Assembly: GCA_005880075.1 (NCBI GenBank)
Contig: VBJT01000072.1
Span: 1 to 6,415, forward strand
DNA length: 6,415 nucleotides
Reading direction: 5' to 3'
Source of the DNA: Chloroflexota bacterium
GTDB lineage: Bacteria; Chloroflexota; Dehalococcoidia; SM23-28-2; RBG-16-64-32
Numbering within the stretch: the first letter of the stretch is position 1; each line of letters opens with the position of its first letter. Under the pieces are notes generated by a model. The model worked only from the letters and a program-made list of their open reading frames with translations. It did not search any database and was not told the DNA's origin. Positions 1-4,855 of the stretch are shown here, piece by piece. Position numbers and translations under genes: made by a program.

Positions 1-151
1 TTAGGCCGAACAGCAGACGCGGCAAGGTTGAGCCGCAGGCATCACAGCGGTCACCTGGTCGCGCCCGAACGAACTTCGCGAGTCGTGCGAGCCTCTTGTC
101 CCGGGCGAACTGTTCCAGGGCTGCCTCGTAACCACCCGTCTCGGTTGTCAT
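1..151 (-). CDS. Partial CxxC-containing hypothetical protein, coupled to HNH gene
   Basis: I do not recognise this family. The minus-strand frame opens with ATG at 151-149 and stays open for 50 codons to the window edge, so the C-terminus is missing. The visible protein begins MTTETGGYEAALEQF, continues with a charged, probably helical stretch rich in Arg, Lys and Ala (about residues 8-32), and then shows a CDACGS motif at about 36-41, one half of a possible zinc ribbon. Its ATG overlaps the TGA stop of the upstream HNH gene as ATGA, the usual arrangement for translational coupling, so the two are probably co-transcribed from the promoter at 1057-1092. There is no clear Shine-Dalgarno of its own. 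The open frame and exact overlap make a real gene likely; function is unknown. A second zinc-binding pair beyond the window would be expected if this is a zinc ribbon. Confidence 0.62.
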   Translation of the reverse strand, partial: MTTETGGYEAALEQFARDKRLARLAKFVRARPGDRCDACGSTLPRLLFGL

Positions 152-1056
152 GGTGAGCGCCCTGCCACGGCAACGGCCGCATCGCGATCTCGCTCACACC
201 CGCATTCTTCGACGGGAATCGGCCTGCCATCACGCGTGCAGAAGGGCTGCACCCAAGGACACTGCCACCAGCGGCCCCGCCGTTCTCCTGCATCGCCAGC
301 GGGGACGAGGTTCTCGACGCTCGGCGGGTGCACGGATTGTATATCGGAACGGAAGTCGCTGATGGAATAACGGGGATTCTCTGCCTTCCTATCTTGGGCA
401 TAGGCCAACCATTTGTGCGGCGCCGGCGATTCCGTAGCAGCGACGACGTACCAGCTCGGCTCTTCTAGAAAGATTGCGTCAACGTTGACGCTATTCATGG
501 AGGTTTCAGGCGGAGCTTCTGACGTTTCCTCGCGGTCGAAAAATGTTCGCCAGACAAGCGCATACTTTTCCGCCTGCCTCACACCGACTTCGAACTGCCG
601 CGCGATACCGAGCAACATACCCTCGCCATAAACACTCCGCCGCTGCGCTTCATAAAGAATGGCGGCCTGGATGAGCCAGGTCTTCTTCCCTACCGTCCGA
701 CTGATTCGGAATGCCTCGACGAGTTGGTCGTCGTCCAAGAACGCAATCGAGCGAATGCCATCGCCAAGAACCAACTCTATTCGGCTGAAACCAGCGAGGA
801 AGGTGCCGGCATTAAACCCCCCGCGATACAATCGCCGCATCACTTCCGTCTCGGTGCGCTTATCTGTAACCTTCAATTCGGTGTCTGACAGGCTGACCAC
901 CCAACCGCCTTCGTGAACATTCCGATGGCACCGACGGCAAAGGGCGAGCAGATTCGATGGCGCATGAACCGTCGCATCCCGGCTACCGCCCATCCTTTTG
1001 GGCACTATGTGATGACGATCGACTTCACGTGAAGAGGAACAAATCGAGCAAGTCAT
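148..1056 (-). CDS. HNH nuclease-like protein with internal HTH and C-terminal Cys cluster
   Basis: This is a 302-residue protein read from ATG 1056. Residues 3-48 form an HNH/McrA-type zinc and metal site: C3-x2-C6, H15-H16, N35, C40-x2-C43, H44 and H48. This is the complete ββα-metal pattern, so DNA cleavage or nicking is likely (established for the fold, inferred here). Residues about 149-170 (LGIARQFEVGVRQAEKYALV) look like a helix-turn-helix. Around 202-239 is a tryptophan/tyrosine-rich stretch with the segment DRKAENPRYSISDF. The C-terminus holds four cysteines (C266, C273, C285, C287), perhaps a second zinc site. The frame can be extended upstream to a TTG at 1092, but that TTGACA is a -35 box, so I reject the longer form. 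GC looks lower than in the operon at 1655-4597, suggesting an acquired gene. It could serve restriction, defence or a mobile element. The N-terminal domain is secure; the overall role is not known. Confidence 0.85.
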   Translation of the reverse strand: MTCSICSSSREVDRHHIVPKRMGGSRDATVHAPSNLLALCRRCHRNVHEGGWVVSLSDTELKVTDKRTETEVMRRLYRGGFNAGTFLAGFSRIELVLGDGIRSIAFLDDDQLVEAFRISRTVGKKTWLIQAAILYEAQRRSVYGEGMLLGIARQFEVGVRQAEKYALVWRTFFDREETSEAPPETSMNSVNVDAIFLEEPSWYVVAATESPAPHKWLAYAQDRKAENPRYSISDFRSDIQSVHPPSVENLVPAGDAGERRGRWWQCPWVQPFCTRDGRPIPVEECGCERDRDAAVAVAGRSP

Positions 1057-1068
1057 GAACCTAATTTT

Positions 1069-1083
1069 ACTCGTATGTCGAGT
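1069..1083. repeat. Inverted repeat in spacer of HNH promoter
   Basis: ACTCG, five bases, then CGAGT form a perfect 5+5 inverted repeat lying in the -35/-10 spacer and touching the -10 box of the HNH promoter. A dimeric regulator bound here would block RNA polymerase. The divergent XRE-type protein encoded from 1188 is the obvious candidate. The match is short, so the role is inferred from position. Confidence 0.4.
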
Positions 1084-1089
1084 CACTGT
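1077..1089. promoter_or_regulatory. Candidate operator copy 1 (HNH side)
   Basis: GTCGAGTCACTGT overlaps the -35 box and spacer of the HNH promoter. The same element with one base fewer (GTCGAG-CACTGT) recurs at 1164-1175 in front of the divergent XRE gene. Same orientation, same promoter region and next to a DNA-binding regulator gene: consistent with a shared operator. It has not been tested, and only two copies are seen. Confidence 0.45.
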
Positions 1090-1163
1090 CAAGGCCTGCT
1101 AGAGGCGCGCCGGCGGAAATCATCGGGCTATAGACCTGCGACCACCGAGCTCCGTAAAATTTC

Positions 1164-1175
1164 GTCGAGCACTGT
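1164..1175. promoter_or_regulatory. Candidate operator copy 2 (XRE side), abutting a weak -10
   Basis: GTCGAGCACTGT matches copy 1 at 1077-1089 over all 12 bases with a single one-base gap. Its end runs into GTAAAT (1174-1179), a weak -10-like box 8 bases before the ATG of the XRE gene, so occupancy would be expected to repress that gene (autoregulation). I see no convincing -35 at the right distance. If transcription does start here, this mRNA too would be nearly leaderless. Confidence 0.42.
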
Positions 1176-1187
1176 AAATCTGACCCG

Positions 1188-1403
1188 ATGCCGTCAGTCC
1201 GCGAATTAAGAGAGCGAAAGTTCCTTAGCCAAAGAGATCTGGCCAAAGCCGCTGGCGTTTCTACTTCTACGATCTGGGAGCTTGAAGGAGCCAAACCGCG
1301 GCCACGTCGATGGAGAACGATTAGAAAGCTAGCCAAGGCGCTGGGCGTAGAGCCATCCGAAATAGAAATTCCCACGAAGGACCAACTGCGGAAACTTGAC
1401 TAG
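1188..1403 (+). CDS. XRE-family (Cro/CI-type) HTH transcriptional regulator
   Basis: This 71-residue protein is almost entirely one XRE helix-turn-helix domain. Helix 1 covers about 4-11 (VRELRERK), the HTH covers about 14-30 (SQRDLAKAAGVSTSTIWELEGAKPRP), and a last helix holds RTIRKLAKALGV followed by a short tail. The pattern LSQRDLAKAAGVSTSTIWELE is textbook for the family. ATG 1188 is the first possible start after an in-frame TAA at 1155, and there is no Shine-Dalgarno before it, so initiation is probably leaderless or weak. It is divergent to the HNH gene, with 131 bases between the two start codons, and a repeated 12-13 base element lies in both promoters. It probably regulates itself and the HNH operon, as small XRE regulators do for phage, toxin-antitoxin and restriction modules. 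There is no toxin-like partner directly downstream. Confidence 0.88.
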   Translation: MPSVRELRERKFLSQRDLAKAAGVSTSTIWELEGAKPRPRRWRTIRKLAKALGVEPSEIEIPTKDQLRKLD

Positions 1404-1413
1404 CCTCGAAGCC

Positions 1414-1449
1414 ATTGCCCGGATCTGCCATTACCCCCATGCGGGCAAT
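1414..1449. repeat. 8-base inverted repeat after the XRE gene
   Basis: ATTGCCCG and CGGGCAAT pair perfectly around a 20-base loop, starting 11 bases after the XRE stop codon. Position suggests a transcript 3'-end structure. No T-run follows, so a rho-independent terminator call is weak. Confidence 0.4.
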
Positions 1450-1640
1450 CGCGGTAGACCAGTTTCCCCTTGGATCGAGTCTCCAGGTGTCGGAGTTAGG
1501 GCGGCAGGAGCCTCGAACGGCAGCATTGCTAAAAGGCATTGAAATTACCGATTGGTCGTAATGTGCGAATACCTCGCGCGGCCTATTCTCGTCGTAATTG
1601 GCTCGCCCGCGCGGCGCTCTACCTTATCCAAACCCGCTGC

Positions 1641-1654
1641 TATAATCCCGAATT
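1641..1654 (+). promoter_or_regulatory. -10 box of the PIG-L/ccsB/GNAT operon, leaderless layout
   Basis: A perfect TATAAT (1641-1646) sits 8 bases before the GTG start at 1655. The -35 at 17-base spacing (TCTACC, 1618-1623) is poor. The TAA inside the box (1643-1645) is in frame with the gene, so translation cannot start further upstream. No other start codon exists before the catalytic AHPDD motif. Together these make GTG 1655 the start and a leaderless transcript likely. Confidence 0.62.
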
Positions 1655-2410
1655 GTGAGCCCACGCGCGGATACGAAGCCTAGGCGAAAGAGCCCCGGAC
1701 GTCAGTCGAAAGATGGTGCGGACGGCCCGCGCCATGCCCTGGTCATCGTCGCCCACCCTGACGACGCCGAGTTCCTCTGCGGCGCCACGGTCGCGCGCTG
1801 GTGCGCCGAAGGCTGGACCGTCGACTATGTCCTCACCACCAGCGGAGACATGGGCAGTAAGGAGGAGGGCATGACCCGCGAGAAGCTGCTCGCCATTCGC
1901 GAGAAGGAGCAGCGCGCTGCCGCGACGGCGCTCGGCGTGCGCGAGTGCGTGTTCCTCCGCTACCCCGACGGCTACGTCGAAGACACGGTCGAAATGCGAG
2001 GAAGACTGGTTCGCGAAATCCGCCGTCTCAAGCCCGACCTCGTCGTCACGTGGGACCCGTTCCGGCGCGGCTTCAATCACCGCGACCACCGCCTCACCGG
2101 TCAGGCCGCTCTCGACGCCGTCTATCCGCTCGCGCGCAACCCGCTGGGCTACCCGGAGCACCTGGAAGAAGGCCTGGAGATACATCGCGTGAACGAGGTC
2201 CTTCTTGCCGGCACCGACCAGGCGGACTATTACGTGGACGTCAGCAAATTCCTCGACAAGAAAATCGAGGCACTGCAAGAGCACAAGAGCCAGATCGGCG
2301 ACGCGCCCACCAAAGGGCTGCAGAAGCGGCTGCGAGCCCGCATGGCAGAAGTCGGCAAACAGCCCGGCTATAAGCTGGCCGAGGCGTTTCGCCGCCTTAC
2401 CTGGGGCTGA
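1655..2410 (+). CDS. PIG-L/LmbE-family deacetylase
   Basis: This 251-residue protein belongs to the PIG-L/LmbE family, zinc-dependent enzymes that remove acetyl groups from N-acetylglucosamine-type substrates (relatives include MshB, BshB and GlcNAc-PI deacetylase). The family motifs are present: AHPDD at 33-37 (zinc ligands H34 and D37, catalytic D36), TSGDMGS at 62-68, and NHRDH at 141-145 with a further histidine ligand. Length fits the family. Residues 1-26 form a basic, probably disordered extension rich in Lys, Arg and Ser, and no signal peptide is seen, so the protein should be cytoplasmic. The substrate cannot be read from the sequence. No glycosyltransferase or thiol-biosynthesis partner is nearby, so mycothiol or bacillithiol synthesis is not supported. 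It is the first gene of an operon and its stop overlaps the ccsB ATG by one base (TGATG). Confidence 0.9.
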   Translation: MSPRADTKPRRKSPGRQSKDGADGPRHALVIVAHPDDAEFLCGATVARWCAEGWTVDYVLTTSGDMGSKEEGMTREKLLAIREKEQRAAATALGVRECVFLRYPDGYVEDTVEMRGRLVREIRRLKPDLVVTWDPFRRGFNHRDHRLTGQAALDAVYPLARNPLGYPEHLEEGLEIHRVNEVLLAGTDQADYYVDVSKFLDKKIEALQEHKSQIGDAPTKGLQKRLRARMAEVGKQPGYKLAEAFRRLTWG

Positions 2411-3333
2411 TGGAAGAAGTCTCGCGCGCCGCATTCTGGGTGGCCATATTCGCCACCGGAGCGGCCTCTCTCTGCTTTTGGGCCCACCTTCTCGGCGTCC
2501 GGCTCGTTATGCGACGTCTAACCACCGAGGCGGGTGAGGGTCCAGTCATCGCGACCCTCGAACGAAACGGGGGCGCATCCGGCTTTCCCGTATCGCTCGC
2601 ACTCTACGCACGTTTCGCGGTCTGGATGGCAATCGTGGCATTTGCCGTCTCATTGATCGCCCGCTGGCGGGCAGTCGATCACGCTCCCTGGTCGAACATG
2701 TACGAGTTCACCATCGCCTTCACAGCGGGCATAACGCTGTTCTACGCCGTCTTCGAGCGCTTCTACGAGGACGATAACAGAGCTCATTCGGCGCGCGTGC
2801 TCGGCGCTCTGACACTCCCCGTTGTCTTCACGATGCTGCTGCTGACGGCTGCATTCTTCCCTTCAGAGGTGCGGCCGCTGGTCCCAGCGCTTCAGAACTC
2901 GGACCTCCTTGCCATCCACGTAGCTGCGATGATAATCGCTTACGGTGCGCTGAGCGTCTCTTTCGCCGCTGCCGTCATGTACCTGGCGCAGGGCAACGAT
3001 AATCGATTCGCGCGCCTACCCGACTCTCAAACGCTGGACGACATCGCCTATCGCTCCGTAATGCTCGGCTTTCCGCTGCTGGCGATCGGGATCGCGTTCG
3101 GGGCCTACTGGGCGAACTCTGCCTGGGGACGTTACTGGGGCTGGGACCCGAAAGAGACGTCGGCACTGGTGACGTGGCTGATCTACGGGATCTACCTACA
3201 CATGCGCGGGCTGCGCAACTGGTCGGGCACGCGGTCAGCGGTGGTGCTCGTCGCCGGGTTCGCCGCGGTGATGTTCACGTACTTTGCGGTGAATCTCTGG
3301 GTGTCGGGGCTGCACTCGTACGCAGGCGTGTGA
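2410..3333 (+). CDS. ccsB: Cytochrome c biogenesis protein, CcsA/ResC type (CcsB in TIGRFAM naming)
   Basis: This 307-residue integral membrane protein belongs to the haem-handling CcsA/CcmC/ResC superfamily of cytochrome c maturation system II. About eight membrane segments are visible (near 8-30, 62-85, 99-118, 130-150, 167-192, 216-235, 250-266 and 275-298). The haem-binding WWD signature is at 239-249 (WGRYWGWDPKE). Candidate haem-ligand histidines flank it at H170 and in the C-terminal LHSYAGV (H302), and the conserved SNMYEF lies at 95-100. The protein would present haem on the outer face of the membrane for attachment to apocytochrome CxxCH motifs. Its usual partner ResB/Ccs1 is not in this window. 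Translation is coupled to PIG-L by TGATG at the start and to the GNAT gene by GTGA at the stop. Names differ between systems: the same protein is called CcsA in plastids and ResC in Bacillus. Confidence 0.92.
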   Translation: MEEVSRAAFWVAIFATGAASLCFWAHLLGVRLVMRRLTTEAGEGPVIATLERNGGASGFPVSLALYARFAVWMAIVAFAVSLIARWRAVDHAPWSNMYEFTIAFTAGITLFYAVFERFYEDDNRAHSARVLGALTLPVVFTMLLLTAAFFPSEVRPLVPALQNSDLLAIHVAAMIIAYGALSVSFAAAVMYLAQGNDNRFARLPDSQTLDDIAYRSVMLGFPLLAIGIAFGAYWANSAWGRYWGWDPKETSALVTWLIYGIYLHMRGLRNWSGTRSAVVLVAGFAAVMFTYFAVNLWVSGLHSYAGV

Positions 3334-3334
3334 C
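3304..3334 (+). repeat. Direct repeat copy A (3' end of ccsB)
   Basis: This 31-base stretch covers the last codons and stop of ccsB. It matches 4662-4692 at 26 of 31 positions in the same orientation, including an identical 10-base run ACTCGTACGC. The two copies bracket the GNAT gene. Copy A encodes SGLHSYAGV-stop; copy B read in the equivalent frame gives SGLYSYACV. Confidence 0.5.
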
Positions 3335-3683
3335 CAACCCTCTGTCGGTAGATTCCGTTCGCGGAGCGTGGAAGGCCGCCGGCTGGCCGGACGATCCTCT
3401 CGTAACGGCACTTCGCCTGAACCTCCCGCTGCGCCTGCTCGCCGGCTGGGTCGAACAGGGAAGGCAGGGCCTGGAGAGGGCCCAGTGGCTTGTTCCCCAG
3501 GCCGAAGAGCTGACATTCGGCACACTACGCGGTCGCGAGGCCTCTGCTCAAGACAACGACCGTTTCGCTGATCTGTGGGCCAACGCGGACGAGCAAGTGG
3601 GCGATTGGCGGATCACGGTGCGCCGGGAACCGAACGCGTTCGCCCAGTTCCGCTTGCAAGAAAACGTAAGCATCCCCGTCTAG
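3330..3683 (+). CDS. N-terminal part of a frameshifted GNAT acetyltransferase
   Basis: GTG 3330 overlaps the ccsB stop as GTGA, so translation is coupled to ccsB. The frame encodes 117 residues: a helical N-terminal region (MTNPLSVDSVRGAWKAAG) and, from about residue 82, the beginning of an acetyltransferase fold (FADLWANADEQVGDWRITV, then FAQFRLQENVSIPV), before a TAG at 3681. The homologous reading continues in the -1 frame, where LEEQGKLLACVVWA directly extends the strand. Joining the two gives one protein of about 422 residues. On its own this fragment would lack the acetyl-CoA site. Either the gene has lost one base (true pseudogene or assembly error, for instance in the A4 run at 3661-3664 or the C4 run at 3674-3677), or a ribosomal -1 shift occurs. 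I see no classical slippery heptamer, so loss or error is more likely. Confidence 0.7.
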   Translation: MTNPLSVDSVRGAWKAAGWPDDPLVTALRLNLPLRLLAGWVEQGRQGLERAQWLVPQAEELTFGTLRGREASAQDNDRFADLWANADEQVGDWRITVRREPNAFAQFRLQENVSIPV

Positions 3684-4597
3684 AAGAGCAAGGCAAGCTT
3701 CTGGCGTGCGTGGTCTGGGCGAAGCGCAACCTCATATTGAGCGGGGAGCGGCTGACCGTGCATTGTGGTCAGGGCTTGCGCGTGCACCGGGACTGCCGCG
3801 GACGAGGGTTCGGCAACCTCGTTCGCGCGGTCGCGAGCGCGTTCTGGTACCCGCCGACGACTGGCCAATATCACTACATCCGCTCGCAGAACTTCGGTGC
3901 GGTGAACTTCTTCAAGCACACCCGCCCTCGCGTCGTCTCTAGCTCGCCTGAGCGAGAAGGCGACGTTCCCGGAATTCCCGTTGCGGTGCTCCAGCTACCG
4001 GCTCGACGGGTCGCGGGCGTGGCCGAAGGGGTCCGCCGCGCGCTATCACCGGACATCCGTCGCTGCGTTGCCTTGATCAACCGCACCCATCGCCGTCAGG
4101 ACCTCTATCGGCCCTACAGCGTCGAATCGCTCGAGTTGCGGCTCGATGAAGGGTACTGGGGCCCGCGCTCCTCGTGGGTCGAACACGTGTACGGGTGGCA
4201 GGACTACTTTGTCCTGGAGGAGGAAGGCGAGATTGTCGCCTGCGGTGGTTTCTGGGACCGTGGCAGGGACATGCGGGAGGAATGGCTGAACACGGTCACC
4301 GGCGAGCGAAAAACGATCGATGTGACTGCGTTGCTGGACTTCGGTTTCGCGGCCGGCCACGAACGTGCGATGGCGCGCCTTATCGCCTACTTCATCAACG
4401 AGACCGAACGCCTGGGCCGGGACTGCCTACTCGCACCACTCGAGCAACTACCGGGGCTCGCCGCCCTGCTCGAGGAGTTCCGCCCGGTGGCGGACGAGCG
4501 CGGCCTCGGCTGGTTTCTGTGGGACGAGGAATCGGAACGACTCGGACGCCCATTCGTCGACGTGAAACGTCCTCACATCGACTTGGCGTACTGGTGA
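3575..4597 (+). CDS. C-terminal part of the frameshifted double-domain GNAT acetyltransferase
   Basis: This frame is open from 3575, but genuine homologous sequence appears to begin at about 3680 (LEEQGKLLACVVW), continuing the fragment that starts at 3330. The GNAT acetyl-CoA loop (motif A) is clear: QGLRVHRDCRGRGFGNLV, with R-G-R-G-F-G at about residues 157-162 of the joined protein. A second GNAT-like domain follows (ALINRTHRRQDLYRPYSVESLELRLDEGYWGP, then DYFVLEEEGEIVACGGFW). Its equivalent loop region (FGFAAGHERAMARLIAYF) lacks the R-x-x-G-x-G pattern, so only the first domain is predicted to bind acetyl-CoA, as in other two-domain GNATs. The substrate is unknown. The GTG at 3575 has no evident ribosome binding site and the residues before 3680 look like out-of-frame coding, so I do not regard 3575 as a true start. 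Confidence 0.72.
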   Translation: MGQRGRASGRLADHGAPGTERVRPVPLARKRKHPRLEEQGKLLACVVWAKRNLILSGERLTVHCGQGLRVHRDCRGRGFGNLVRAVASAFWYPPTTGQYHYIRSQNFGAVNFFKHTRPRVVSSSPEREGDVPGIPVAVLQLPARRVAGVAEGVRRALSPDIRRCVALINRTHRRQDLYRPYSVESLELRLDEGYWGPRSSWVEHVYGWQDYFVLEEEGEIVACGGFWDRGRDMREEWLNTVTGERKTIDVTALLDFGFAAGHERAMARLIAYFINETERLGRDCLLAPLEQLPGLAALLEEFRPVADERGLGWFLWDEESERLGRPFVDVKRPHIDLAYW

Positions 4598-4630
4598 CGA
4601 CGTCCGACCGCTCGCGCGATGGAAAACGCC

Positions 4631-4670
4631 CAGCCCAACGCTGGCTCACGCCGTGGCTTTATCTGGGCTG
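4631..4670 (+). terminator. Inverted repeat between GNAT gene and str promoter (possible terminator)
   Basis: CAGCCCA (4631-4637) and TGGGCTG (4664-4670) form a perfect 7-base stem with a 26-base loop, starting 33 bases after the GNAT stop. No T-run follows, so a rho-independent terminator is not well supported, although the position fits the end of the upstream operon. The right arm overlaps direct repeat copy B. Confidence 0.3.
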
Positions 4671-4692
4671 TACTCGTACGCCTGCGTGTCAC
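4662..4692 (+). repeat. Direct repeat copy B (between GNAT gene and rpsL promoter)
   Basis: This is a non-coding copy of the ccsB 3'-end sequence at 3304-3334, with 26 of 31 identical bases. It lies 64 bases after the GNAT stop. Together with copy A it brackets about 1.3 kb, the GNAT gene. It could be a relic of a duplication, an insertion site or chance. Confidence 0.45.
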
Positions 4693-4708
4693 GAATGGAC
4701 ACCTGAAG

Positions 4709-4737
4709 TTGACATCCCCACGTAGCGTGGCTATCCT
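4709..4737 (+). promoter_or_regulatory. Strong promoter of the str operon (rpsL-rpsG-fusA)
   Basis: A perfect -35 TTGACA (4709-4714), a 17-base spacer and TATCCT (4732-4737, four of six matches) predict transcription start near 4744 and a leader of about 110 bases before rpsL. The spacer holds a perfect palindrome, CCACG-TAG-CGTGG (4718-4730), a possible repressor or activator site. Just upstream, GTGTC (4686-4690) and GACAC (4698-4702) form another short inverted repeat. A housekeeping sigma factor is expected. Confidence 0.72.
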
Positions 4738-4743
4738 TATGTG

Positions 4744-4855
4744 TTGGCGCGCGGCAACGCCAGTCGTGCGTTAGTCGCAGTGGTCGGAAGACCCGCTCCC
4801 ATGGATCGGAGGGGCAGTTTCCGGCCTTTCGTTTGCAAAGGAACGGATTCGCAAG
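4744..4855 (+). promoter_or_regulatory. rpsL leader with hairpin over the ribosome binding site
   Basis: The predicted untranslated leader contains CCTTT (4825-4829), a 7-base loop, and AAAGG (4837-4841). The right arm is the core of the only good Shine-Dalgarno sequence, AAAGGA (4837-4842), about 13 bases before the GTG start. When folded the hairpin would hide the binding site. A second small stem, TGGCG and CGCCA, lies near the 5' end of the leader. The hairpin is directly visible; its use as a translational switch is inferred. Confidence 0.45.

Larger units (their letters stand above)
1057..1092 (-). promoter_or_regulatory. Sigma-70-type promoter of the HNH gene, leaderless layout
   Basis: Read on the minus strand, TTGACA (1092-1087, perfect -35) is followed by a 17-base spacer and TAAAAT (1069-1064, five of six matches to the -10). 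Seven bases then lead to the ATG at 1056. Transcription normally starts about 7 bases after the -10, so the start would fall on or next to the ATG and give an mRNA with no leader. No Shine-Dalgarno sequence is present. This layout also decides the gene's start codon. Confidence 0.8.
1404..1654. other. Non-coding stretch between XRE gene and PIG-L operon
   Basis: I find no convincing gene or RNA gene in these 251 bases. Short open frames on both strands show no family signature. There is a perfect 8-base inverted repeat, ATTGCCCG (1414-1421) and CGGGCAAT (1442-1449), with a 20-base loop, just after the XRE stop codon. It lacks a following T-run, so it is not a classic intrinsic terminator but may help end the XRE transcript. 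The right end holds the promoter of the downstream operon. Confidence 0.5.

Noticed and set aside
51..401. Minus-strand open frame of 116 codons at the left end
   Set aside because: It overlaps the HNH C-terminus and the partial CxxC gene in another frame; those two fit together with an exact ATGA overlap, this one has no support.
476..491. Perfect 16-base palindrome GCGTCAACGTTGACGC
   Set aside because: It lies inside the HNH coding region away from any promoter. One such palindrome in a window this size is not strongly unexpected, and no second copy is seen.
1460..1485. tRNA T-arm-like stem-loop (TTGGA, 7-base loop, TCCAG)
   Set aside because: The loop does not match the TTCRA consensus and no acceptor stem, anticodon arm or CCA end is found around it.
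1188..1654. Toxin-antitoxin pair with the XRE protein as antitoxin
   Set aside because: No toxin-like gene lies directly next to it in the same direction; the divergent HNH gene is a better partner by promoter layout.
1640..2434. Long minus-strand open frame (264 codons) opposite the PIG-L gene
   Set aside because: It mirrors a GC-rich coding region, shows no family motif, and the plus strand has catalytic motifs and proper start and stop overlaps.
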